From: Armatimonadota bacterium
GTDB taxonomy: Bacteria; Armatimonadota; Fimbriimonadia; Fimbriimonadales; Fimbriimonadaceae
NCBI GenBank assembly: GCA_022563855.1
Contig: JADFMN010000008.1
Location: forward strand, 62,001-126,000
Reading direction: 5' to 3'
Length of the DNA stretch: 64,000 nucleotides
Each line of letters begins with the position of its first letter. The stretch's first letter is position 1. A program made the position numbers and the translations under genes. Below, in pieces: positions 8,062 to 16,403 of this stretch. The notes under the pieces are model-generated. The model worked only from the letters and a program-made list of their open reading frames with translations, was not told the origin of the DNA and made no database searches.

Positions 8062-10173
8062 TCACCGCGAGGGCGGCGGGTTCTTCCGCTCGGCCCGCGC
8101 CTTCGCCATTTCGCCGTACATCTTGCGGCTCTGCTTCAACTTCTCGTCATACTCCTTCTTCCAATCAGGGTCCATATCTTGGAGCGAGGCGTACTTCGTG
8201 TCCCGACCGACGTGGTCTACCTTGGCATCGGCGTACACATAGCCGATGTCCGGGAATATGAACTCGATCACCAACTGCTCTACTTCAACGACGGCAAGGA
8301 GCGATGCGTCTGGGCCAGCGTAGCTGTTGTACTCGGCATCCGCGATTTGACCTGCTAACTGGCCCGCCGTAAGCCCGCTTCCGCGGTATTGCGAACCATC
8401 TTGCATCCGCTTCGGAAACACCGCCTGGTGCGTGAACACATGAACGATGATCGCGCTGCCACGCGGCACGCCAGCGGCGAGCGCGTCTTGAGCATTGATC
8501 CCTTCACCCGTCATGGGGCGCCCGAAGATATCATCTGTAGCGGATGGATTCGCTCGGAGTTCTTCGACAATGCTCTGCCTGCCGAACAGCAAGCGCGTCG
8601 CAAACTTCGATGCGTCGCCCTTCAGGGAATCGACCGCGATTCTATGCCCACTCTCCCTGGCCTCTTTGCGCGCGCTCGGAGGGAGCAGCGAGTACAGGCG
8701 CAAGGCGTCCAGATCACCGTAGTCGTTCAAGCCGGACAAGACGGACGATTCACCAAGGCCGATCGCCGCCAGCGCCAGCGAGAACATCAGGCTCAACTGC
8801 GAGTTCGCTTGGCCGACAAGATCGGCGACCGGATCGAGCGACTTGCTGCCGATCTTCTCATACGACTCGATGAACCGTTCGATCGCGACCCGGCTCAGCC
8901 TGTCCTTTCGCGTCAAAGACCTGTAGATCGGCTCGACCGTCAGCCAGCCGTCGGAGACCGACGACCTCATCGCGAAATCGGGAACAGCCGTCAGCGACCA
9001 GTACTGCCCCAAGGTCTCCGCGCCCTGCTGCATGACCATCAGCGGCACGAACGCGGCGAGATCGGGGAGCAGCGCGACCACGTTCAGGTTCAGCTCCTTG
9101 GCCGACTGCAAAATCCAGTCCGATCCGAGAACGGTCAGCGGGTCGTTCTCCGTCGGCTTTGAGAAAACTTCCTGCACCTCTGATGGCACCTTGACCAGCA
9201 GTCCGTCGGGCGAGCCGCTGAACCACGAGAACATCAGCTCGGAAGCCTTCTGCAACAGCGGCGAAATCTCCTGCTTCGATTCGAGGGCAGCCAATGCAGG
9301 GTCGGGCGGGATTGCGACCTCATTCGCCAAAATCGAAACGGTCGCGATTACGGAATAGTAGAGCCCTCCAGGCAATCGCAGCTGAACCATCAGGCGTTCT
9401 CGTCCACGCTGGAACTCGACGAATGCCGCATCGTGCGACCCGAGCATCGCCTTATACGGGCTGGTCAGCGAGGAGAAGTCACGAATCGTAGGCAGCTGCA
9501 TAAGCGCGCCGGTCGCTTCGATCGCCTCTCGGTGGATCGCGGTCTCTTGCAGGAACTGGTTATACGCACGAACTCCGCCCGCAGGCAATGGCCGCTGCCC
9601 GCCCGTCGGATTCGGCGCGTACCGCACAGCCCAACCCTCCTCGATGCTGGCGAGCACTTCTGGATCGAACGACGCGAGAACGCGCATCAAGAACCTGGTA
9701 CCGGGGCTCTTCGTCGAGAGGCTCCGTAGCTGCACGTTGAACTGAGCGTTGCCGCGATCCGACTGTAGTTCGATCGATCTCAATATGAGATCTCGAGCAA
9801 CCTCGGGCGTGTAATCGCCCTCTACCGGGTTGTCTGCGAGGAACTTCTCGACACCCCGCACCATGCCCATCAGAGCTTCCTTCTCCTCAGCCAGCTCCTG
9901 CGCGTGGGTGCGCCCAAGATAGCGCACGCCGCTCTTCTCAGTCCACGTCGCGTTCAGCGTCTCGGCGATCTTGTCAAGCGCGTCTTTCACCGGCACGGCG
10001 TCAAAACGTAAAAGGAAGTAGTCGTCGTTGACGCTGCCGCTCGGCTCGATCTTCATCCCCAGCTCTTCACCGAGCGCGGCGAGCACGACGCTAGAATGCG
10101 CGCATGGATGGACGAACGTCACAGTCCGCGGCTGAACCGCAACCGTTGCACACAGGAGAATTGAAGTAATCAT
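8062..10173 (-). CDS. P2: exported double-STN-module protein, closest paralogue of P1
   Basis: 703 residues, collinear with P1 throughout: signal MITSILLCATVAVQ, STN-1 at 18-89 (HSSVVLAALGEELGM, GVRYLGRTHAQEL), STN-2 at 343-414 (DWILQSAKELNLNVVALL, DGWLTVEP), LRLYSLLPPSARKEARESG at 491-509, C-terminal EFIFPDIGYVYADA, and a final RAERKNPPPSR that matches P1. The 3' end and about 30 bp beyond it are nearly identical in DNA to the end of P1, so P1 and P2 look like a recent tandem duplication. The ATG overlaps the P3 stop by 4 bases (ATGA). Probably periplasmic or cell-surface; function unknown. Confidence 0.85.
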   Translation of the reverse strand: MITSILLCATVAVQPRTVTFVHPCAHSSVVLAALGEELGMKIEPSGSVNDDYFLLRFDAVPVKDALDKIAETLNATWTEKSGVRYLGRTHAQELAEEKEALMGMVRGVEKFLADNPVEGDYTPEVARDLILRSIELQSDRGNAQFNVQLRSLSTKSPGTRFLMRVLASFDPEVLASIEEGWAVRYAPNPTGGQRPLPAGGVRAYNQFLQETAIHREAIEATGALMQLPTIRDFSSLTSPYKAMLGSHDAAFVEFQRGRERLMVQLRLPGGLYYSVIATVSILANEVAIPPDPALAALESKQEISPLLQKASELMFSWFSGSPDGLLVKVPSEVQEVFSKPTENDPLTVLGSDWILQSAKELNLNVVALLPDLAAFVPLMVMQQGAETLGQYWSLTAVPDFAMRSSVSDGWLTVEPIYRSLTRKDRLSRVAIERFIESYEKIGSKSLDPVADLVGQANSQLSLMFSLALAAIGLGESSVLSGLNDYGDLDALRLYSLLPPSARKEARESGHRIAVDSLKGDASKFATRLLFGRQSIVEELRANPSATDDIFGRPMTGEGINAQDALAAGVPRGSAIIVHVFTHQAVFPKRMQDGSQYRGSGLTAGQLAGQIADAEYNSYAGPDASLLAVVEVEQLVIEFIFPDIGYVYADAKVDHVGRDTKYASLQDMDPDWKKEYDEKLKQSRKMYGEMAKARAERKNPPPSR

Positions 10174-12146
10174 GATCGCCCTCCGCCGCGAGCCTTGTCG
10201 ATCTCTTCGAGCAGCCTCGACCTCACCTCGTCCGGGAGGTCGTTGATAGAGCCGAAGACCGAATCGCCTATGGGGTCTGCATACCGCCCGAAACTCGTAC
10301 CGCCTCCCCCCGGCCTTTCATACCCCAAGTAGACCGTCGCACCGTAGACTGGCGCCATCATCGAGTAATCGGCCATTGCCGACGATCCGCCCCGCCGCTC
10401 TGCGCTCACCATATTCATGGCGTAGCTGCGGACGTCCATGAACGTCAGCCAGGAGGATACGTCGCGATCGAACAGATTCAGTTGCAGGAACCCTTCGTCC
10501 CTAACGCTGATCGTCCACTTGTCGTCGACTGCGATGAGCGCCAGCGCCTCTTCGTATTCACGGAACGGCTGCCTCATCGCCATCGCGCCCCACTCATGCT
10601 CCTCCATGTAGCGGGACGTTTTCTTCCCCAGAGCCAGGACGAACCGGCTGGCGTCGGGCCTGCCCGTGAGAGTCACGCCCTCCGTTTTGGCGAGCCGACG
10701 CTCCTCTGGCGTCAGCAGGCCGTAGATGCGGAAGTTCTCTATGCCGTAGGTGGGAAGTCCTAGCCTGAGCTTGAGCGCCCGGCCCAGAAGGTGGTTCGCA
10801 ACGAACGCGGGATCGTCTTCGAGCGTCGTCGCGGCGAAGTCGGAGAAGACCTCGATCGGTATGGATCCCCTATCAACGGCGTGGCCGAACATGGCTCTGA
10901 ACGCCCGCCGGTCCATCCGCTTACGTCTGGCGGTGTAGGGCGCTTTCGGCCTCGCCATCAGCCACCCGTCGCCCAATTCGACTGTTACGGCTTGGTCGGC
11001 GATCATCACCGAAAGCAGCTGGGCGAGCGACGAGCCCTGGGCGATCTTCCCTTTCGCCAAAGCAAGAAATGCGGAGTCGGGCAGGTGGGCCACGAGGGAC
11101 ACGTGCATCTCCTCGGCAGCCTGGAGCAGCACGGCCCCAGGCGCGGAGAGCACGACGTCGGCGCCTTCGGAAGACAAGAGCGCTTCTTTCAGGACGCGGC
11201 TCTCTTGACCGAGGGTCGAAGGGGCCACCGACGCAAAAACGACGTCCTCCATTTTTGCAGGCGCATCGAGCTGGAGCACCCACCTAGGGATCGTGGTCTC
11301 GTCGGAGTACGAAAGCGAGTAGTAGCCTATTGTCTCCCACTTGTTGTCCGCGATGAACGATAGGTAGAAGGACGCCTTCGTATCGGAAGCGTGCACGCTG
11401 AGTTGGAGCCGCTCCGTCAAGATCGGAGAGTCGGAGGCGAACTTCAGATAGACTCCGATCGTGCGATCTCCCGACGCGATCCCGACTTCGCCGGCCTCGC
11501 GGGCCGTGACTTCCCACTCCTGTCTCATCTGTCGAAAGACCGCGTCGGCGCCGGGGGGCATGGGCTCGCCGTCTCCCATCACGGAGAAGATGAGCGGATA
11601 GCCGAGCGCCTTCACGACTTTATCGAGGTCGAGGAGCTTGATCAGCCGTACCATCGCGCGATACCCTGGCAACTGTCGGGAGATGGACCTGTGTCTCTCC
11701 CTGTCTGCGGCGGTGGCCAGTGGGCCGAAGTCCCTCGACTGGATCGCCAGCGATCTAGCGAGGGCGCTTGTGAGATCCGGGAACTCCATTCTTGCAACGG
11801 CCTTCTCGATCGCGGCCTTTCTCGCGTCGATCTCAATCTCGAAGTCGGCGATCTCCTGCGCGCGCGTCCGGCCGAGGTAGCGAACGCCGCTCTTCACCGT
11901 CCACGTCGCGTTGAGAGTCTCGGCGATCTTGTCGAGCGCGTCTTTCACCGGCACGTCGTCGAAGCGGACGAGGAAGTAATCTTGCTTCACCGAGCCGCTG
12001 GGCTTGATCTGCATCCCCAGCTCTTCGCCGAGCGCGGCGAGGACGACGCTGGAATGCGCGCACGAGTGTGTGAAAGTAACTGACTCGGGGACTTCGGCAT
12101 AGCTGAGTCCTCCGATTAGCAGAGCGGCTATAGTCGTGGTCATCAT
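10170..12146 (-). CDS. P3: exported double-STN-module protein, divergent body
   Basis: 658 residues. Signal MMTTTIAALLIGGLSYA. STN-1 (22-94) is almost identical to that of P1/P2/P4 (HSSVVLAALGEELGM, DALDKIAETLNATWTV, GVRYLGRT). After residue 100 the sequence diverges so far that only landmarks remain: STN-2 at 330-400 (AVLLQAAEEMHVSLVAHL, DGWLMARP), the R-rich stretch ARRKRMDRRAF, FRIYGLLTPEERRLAKTEG at 482-500, and a Gly/Ser-rich region near the C-terminus. It ends in an acidic/basic helix (LPDEVRSRLLEEIDKARG). It overlaps P4 and P2 by 4 bases each, so the three are coupled in one transcript. Function unknown. Confidence 0.82.
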   Translation of the reverse strand: MMTTTIAALLIGGLSYAEVPESVTFTHSCAHSSVVLAALGEELGMQIKPSGSVKQDYFLVRFDDVPVKDALDKIAETLNATWTVKSGVRYLGRTRAQEIADFEIEIDARKAAIEKAVARMEFPDLTSALARSLAIQSRDFGPLATAADRERHRSISRQLPGYRAMVRLIKLLDLDKVVKALGYPLIFSVMGDGEPMPPGADAVFRQMRQEWEVTAREAGEVGIASGDRTIGVYLKFASDSPILTERLQLSVHASDTKASFYLSFIADNKWETIGYYSLSYSDETTIPRWVLQLDAPAKMEDVVFASVAPSTLGQESRVLKEALLSSEGADVVLSAPGAVLLQAAEEMHVSLVAHLPDSAFLALAKGKIAQGSSLAQLLSVMIADQAVTVELGDGWLMARPKAPYTARRKRMDRRAFRAMFGHAVDRGSIPIEVFSDFAATTLEDDPAFVANHLLGRALKLRLGLPTYGIENFRIYGLLTPEERRLAKTEGVTLTGRPDASRFVLALGKKTSRYMEEHEWGAMAMRQPFREYEEALALIAVDDKWTISVRDEGFLQLNLFDRDVSSWLTFMDVRSYAMNMVSAERRGGSSAMADYSMMAPVYGATVYLGYERPGGGGTSFGRYADPIGDSVFGSINDLPDEVRSRLLEEIDKARGGGRS

Positions 12147-14137
12147 CGTTGTTCTTTACCTACCTTCATGCCGGCGGCGGCCAGCTCGCGCTGCACAGCC
12201 GCAGGCAGCTTGTTCAATTCTACGTGCTTGTCGTCGAAAAGCCGCTCGTCGACGATCGTCGAGACGGTCGCGTACCCTTGCCCTGGCATATGCAGGCTGA
12301 CCTCCACCCTCGCCATCTGGTGCCAGAGCGCCTTCGTGTAGTCGAGGTTAGGAAAGCCCGGTAGTTTGCCCCGCTTTGCCCACATCACGAACTCCTCTAT
12401 CGAGGCCGGCCGCGCCGCGATCAACGTCCGCGTCTCAATCGGCTGCATGGGGCTGAGCTTCATCTCGCGCACGACGGTTACGCGCACTCTCGCGTCCCTG
12501 GGGATCAAACCGCCCACGGCCAGCCCGACGTAGGCGCCGCCGGGAGTCTGAGCACGATAACCCCAGTCGTCCACCGGCTTGTACTCCTTCGCGAGCCGCA
12601 TGTCTCCGCTGAGGAATATCTCGCCCAATAGATCAGCCAGCTTTTTCCGAGCGCTCCTGATTTCAACGGTCGCTCCTCCGTCCCACGCGGCCTTTTTCTG
12701 TGCCGCGTCGAGGAGCCCATAAACGGCCAGCGCTCGGGACGACGCGCCGAATGCGTTGAACCAGCGGTCGGCGTCCATCGGCATGACGACCTTCGCGACG
12801 CGGTCAGCGGACACGAGCGCCCTCCTGTTCTCCTGTCCGGCAGCGAACGCCGCAGCATCGTCTACGAGAACTCTCTTCTTGCGCAGTACAGCGCGGATAT
12901 ACCGCTGCGTCGCTTTGCGGTCGAAACGGTTCGCGCGGGCTGCGCTCGGGGCGGAGGGTACGGCGGTCAGCGTCCTTCCTGTAATGACAACATCCATGCC
13001 TTGTGCGCCGTAGCCCAGTATCACCGACACTGAAGTCTGCAGGTCTGGCCTCCTCAGCGCGACGCCTAACGCAGAGTCCGGCAGGACGACGACGCCGTTC
13101 ATGCCCTTTGTTCTCAAAAGCTCCAGCCACGCGTCGCCGATCAGCGGGCCTAGCAACCCGTTGCTCTCTAAATCGAGCATGTATTCGACGAGCGGTGCGG
13201 GAGGATGGAGCGGTTCTTTGCCCTCCGACTCTCTCTTCGCGATCAGATAGTCGAGGATCATCTTGCCGTCTTCGCCGAACTCGAAAGGATCGGCCATGTC
13301 GCCCCAGACCGGCTCTTCGTGCATGCGTGAGTACCGGTTGTTGGGGATTCTCAGGGTGTCTGTCGTGGACCAGCCTTCGCCCCCATAGATAAGGCTGTAG
13401 CTGGCGCCAGGCCCCTGTCGGGAGACTTGCAGCTCCATCGCCGTTACCGGAGAAGTCCTTTTCGACCAGGCGTTGACCGCCCCAGTGGTCTGCCCCGCCT
13501 GGTCGTACGTCGCCTTTGCGAGGGAAGCTAGCGTGTTGCACTCCAAAGTCAAGCCTCTGAACGCGTCCCTCCAAGCGGGCACCTCCCTGCTCCGCAGGAC
13601 GTGCCTCCTTTGATCTTTGATGCTGAGCAAAGTGCCCTTCTGCAGCGACCTGACAAGCTTGTCCAGCGCCCGCTTGCCTGGCAGCAGAGGGACGTTCTTC
13701 GGCTGCTCGATGACAGTGACGCCTCGCTCAACTGTTTGGCGGCCCGGGGCTGGCAGCATCGCCCTTGCGAGATCGATCGTGAAATCTGGCGGGACGATCG
13801 CGCTCTTGAAGTACTTCCCGTGCTCTCTCAGAAACGGCTCCGCATCTCGCCTTTCGTCCTCTAGCTCCTGTGCGTGGGTGCGCCCAAGATAGCGCACGCC
13901 GCTCTTTTCGCTCCACGTCGCGTTGAGCGTCTCCGCGATCTTGTCGAGCGCGTCATTCACCGGCACGTCGTCGAAGCGCACGAGGAAGTAGTCCTTGTTG
14001 ACGGAACCGCTGGGCTTTATCGTCATCCCCAGCTCTTCGCCGAGCGCAGCGAGCACCACGGACGAGTGAGCAGCCGGGTGCGTAAACGTGACGGTTTGCA
14101 ACTGGGCCAGCGCGAACAAAGCAATGGCCGCAATCAT
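12143..14137 (-). CDS. P4: exported double-STN-module protein
   Basis: 664 residues. Signal MIAAIALFALAQ. STN-1 at 15-87 is again near-identical to P1-P3 (AAHSSVVLAALGEELGM, RYLGRTHAQELEDER). STN-2 lies at about 325-395 (LLRTKGMNGVVVLPDSAL, then TGRTLTAVP), followed by AARANRFDRKATQRYI and LAVYGLLDAAQKKAAWDGG. The C-terminal domain has VEVSLHMPGQGYATV and LNKLPAAVQREL. The landmark order matches the other paralogues although sequence between landmarks is hardly alignable. The start overlaps the P5 stop (ATGA). No catalytic motif is recognised. Probably secreted or periplasmic. Confidence 0.82.
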   Translation of the reverse strand: MIAAIALFALAQLQTVTFTHPAAHSSVVLAALGEELGMTIKPSGSVNKDYFLVRFDDVPVNDALDKIAETLNATWSEKSGVRYLGRTHAQELEDERRDAEPFLREHGKYFKSAIVPPDFTIDLARAMLPAPGRQTVERGVTVIEQPKNVPLLPGKRALDKLVRSLQKGTLLSIKDQRRHVLRSREVPAWRDAFRGLTLECNTLASLAKATYDQAGQTTGAVNAWSKRTSPVTAMELQVSRQGPGASYSLIYGGEGWSTTDTLRIPNNRYSRMHEEPVWGDMADPFEFGEDGKMILDYLIAKRESEGKEPLHPPAPLVEYMLDLESNGLLGPLIGDAWLELLRTKGMNGVVVLPDSALGVALRRPDLQTSVSVILGYGAQGMDVVITGRTLTAVPSAPSAARANRFDRKATQRYIRAVLRKKRVLVDDAAAFAAGQENRRALVSADRVAKVVMPMDADRWFNAFGASSRALAVYGLLDAAQKKAAWDGGATVEIRSARKKLADLLGEIFLSGDMRLAKEYKPVDDWGYRAQTPGGAYVGLAVGGLIPRDARVRVTVVREMKLSPMQPIETRTLIAARPASIEEFVMWAKRGKLPGFPNLDYTKALWHQMARVEVSLHMPGQGYATVSTIVDERLFDDKHVELNKLPAAVQRELAAAGMKVGKEQR

Positions 14138-16272
14138 GGCCGCTGACCGCCGCCGTCGGTTCCTCCGGTGAAATCCCCAATCTGCGACTTGATATTCGCC
14201 GGGAGGTCGTCGTAGTCGACGTACTCTTTCTTGATCCTCCCCGTCGGCAGCTTCATGACCTCATACGTATACCCAATGCCAGGAAACTCGATGATCACGT
14301 ACAGGGTCTCTTGAAAACCGATGCTCACCTTCGTGAAGTCCGCGCCTTCCATCCAACCCGAGAGCCCCTGTTCGCGGAACTGCCTGAAGAAAGTCAACAC
14401 ACGGGCGTACTGTTCGACTTCCATCTCGAACAATCGTGAAAGACCAAACCCGCTCCCCTCGGGAAATTTTGGAGCCAACGTTGTTTCATATTTGAGCTTC
14501 AGCTGAACTTTGACGCCCCTCTGGATTCCATCCCGCAGCGCAAGCAACGTGCTCCTGGCTTCAGGTTCATCCCCCGCCTCCATCAATTCAGCGGATGAGG
14601 AGCCGTAGGAGTCGCCCTTCGTCGGGTCGAACGGCTGATCGGTCAACGTATCGTAGGTCGTGCACACGGATGTCAGTATCCAACGTTGAAAATCCAGCGG
14701 CAGTTCTGTTCCGAAGACCGCGTACCCATCCCCTCGCATAGCGCGAATCGCGCCTTGGCTAAACCCGGAAAGAAGCGAGATCGCATTGGCGCTCGAGCTC
14801 CACCCTTCCTCACCGAAAACCGTGTTGGCGTACTTCATCGAAAGGGTGTGCGCCGACTTCGAGCCAGCGGCCCTGAATAGGCCGATCAAGCTCTCTAAGG
14901 TAAAGGCGTTGATCCTGATCGAGGTTTCGATGAACGCCTTGAGCCTCTCGCGATTGAGCCGATTGCCCTCCAATACCGATAGATCGCGGGGATAGAGGAG
15001 CCAGTAGCCGTCCTTTTCGACGCTCTCCGCTGACCAGACGCCGCCGACAAGCGTTGCGAGCGCCTGACCGACGGTAGCGCTCTCGACGCCAGCCCAATAA
15101 GCGTGCAGTATTGAGGCGTCGGTCAACAGCGCGACCATGCTCGACTCGCGGGCGTCTGCGGCCTGCTCTAGAACCGGCTGGCACACTAGTCGCAGGGGGT
15201 CGTTCGCTACGGGGTCCGCCAAGAGGCTGCGCGCGTAAGCGCTCGTCTCTTCGTCGAGCAACGGCTCCCTCCCTACGCTCCGAGAATAATGCTGCTGGAT
15301 GAGCTTTGCAACTGCGTCCTCCTCCTTTGTGAGCTCGAGCGGATCGCTCAGCTGAGGAAATTTCTTGCGCTCACGCTGGGCTCCCCAGCCGAAAAAGCGA
15401 TTCAACCAGATCCGGACGTAGCCGACTTGGATCAACTGCCCTTCAAACTGAACGACGAGTCTGAGACCGATCCACGACTCATCGACTTTGACCACCACGA
15501 GCATCGGGTTGTCGTCGGAAAAATGCTGATCAAAGCGGCTCGATTCAAAACCGCGAAATACATTGCCGTCCGGATCGATAACCTCGTTCACCCTGCGCAT
15601 CGTTTCGCGCTCGTTCCAAAACTGCTTGAACACGGGCACGGCCGATCTGGGCAGAGGCAAGTCCCTAGCCTTGGCGTCTACGCTTGCGAAAGTAGCAGGC
15701 TCATCGAGCAGGTCTCCGATCGCGTTCGGGTCGATCAGCGGCATCAATCGGATCAAGGCACGAACGCCGGGGGCGAGCACTCCATCGACTTCGCCCAGCG
15801 GGTCATCCAGATCGCTCAAGAAAACGTATTCTTCAACGTCAGAGCCGTATCCGTACTCACCCCCCGGCTGCCTTCGGTCCTCTCGCATCCTGAGCATCCT
15901 CTCGACTAGCGTGCCGTAGCTGTAGTCGTCCTCGACCTTGATCGCCCTCTGCCACTTGCGGAACTCGCCTGCGATTCGCTCCTTGGCGCTCGTTTCTGGT
16001 TCAAACGGAGGGCGGTGCAGGTACAGAATATCGCCTCTCTGCCGCCACTCCGACCGCAGCCCTTCGGCAAGCATCGGCATGGCCGACTCCCAGTCCGTAT
16101 CGCGCAGGCGCACGAATATTCGGTCGTCCCGCAGCGCACCGCTCGGGCGGATGGTCACTCCGACACTCTTGCTCAGCTCCGCAAACACCACTTCGGCACG
16201 GTCGATCGGATGGACGAAGTCAAGCCTAGCTGGCGCCGCCATCGTCACCGCTACCGCTGCGATCAATAACAT
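14134..16272 (-). CDS. P5: exported double-STN-module protein, first gene of the five-gene block
   Basis: 712 residues from ATG 16272, which follows GAGGG with 7-bp spacing; an upstream in-frame start at 16302 would bury the signal MLLIAAVAVTMAAPA. STN-1 (15-88) keeps the fold pattern but not the P1-P4 sequence (DRAEVVFAELSKSVGVTI, DDRIFVRLRDTDWESAM, DILYLHRP). STN-2 lies at about 357-428 (PVLEQAADARESSMVALL, GYWLLYP), then NRLNRERLKAFI and a degenerate GFSQGAIRAMRGDGYAVFG. The C-terminal IIEFPGIGYTYEV matches P1/P2. It is the promoter-proximal member of P5-P4-P3-P2-P1. Function unknown. Confidence 0.82.
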   Translation of the reverse strand: MLLIAAVAVTMAAPARLDFVHPIDRAEVVFAELSKSVGVTIRPSGALRDDRIFVRLRDTDWESAMPMLAEGLRSEWRQRGDILYLHRPPFEPETSAKERIAGEFRKWQRAIKVEDDYSYGTLVERMLRMREDRRQPGGEYGYGSDVEEYVFLSDLDDPLGEVDGVLAPGVRALIRLMPLIDPNAIGDLLDEPATFASVDAKARDLPLPRSAVPVFKQFWNERETMRRVNEVIDPDGNVFRGFESSRFDQHFSDDNPMLVVVKVDESWIGLRLVVQFEGQLIQVGYVRIWLNRFFGWGAQRERKKFPQLSDPLELTKEEDAVAKLIQQHYSRSVGREPLLDEETSAYARSLLADPVANDPLRLVCQPVLEQAADARESSMVALLTDASILHAYWAGVESATVGQALATLVGGVWSAESVEKDGYWLLYPRDLSVLEGNRLNRERLKAFIETSIRINAFTLESLIGLFRAAGSKSAHTLSMKYANTVFGEEGWSSSANAISLLSGFSQGAIRAMRGDGYAVFGTELPLDFQRWILTSVCTTYDTLTDQPFDPTKGDSYGSSSAELMEAGDEPEARSTLLALRDGIQRGVKVQLKLKYETTLAPKFPEGSGFGLSRLFEMEVEQYARVLTFFRQFREQGLSGWMEGADFTKVSIGFQETLYVIIEFPGIGYTYEVMKLPTGRIKKEYVDYDDLPANIKSQIGDFTGGTDGGGQRP

Positions 16273-16292
16273 CTCACGTCCCTCTACCCGAC

Positions 16293-16301
16293 AGTATAAC
16301 A
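16293..16301 (-). promoter_or_regulatory. Extended -10 element before P5
   Basis: On the minus strand this reads TGTTATACT, an extended -10 (TGn + TATACT), about 20 bp before the P5 start codon. No convincing -35 is present at 17 bp. It would drive the whole P5-P1 block with a very short leader. Confidence 0.4.
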
Positions 16302-16403
16302 ACTCCCGCGAGGCATCGGGCCGTTATCACGGCGTCATCGTGGTCAAGCGTCCGTCAGCACGAGCCTTAGGACCGACGGCTGACGAAGACACAATCTCCA
16401 GAG

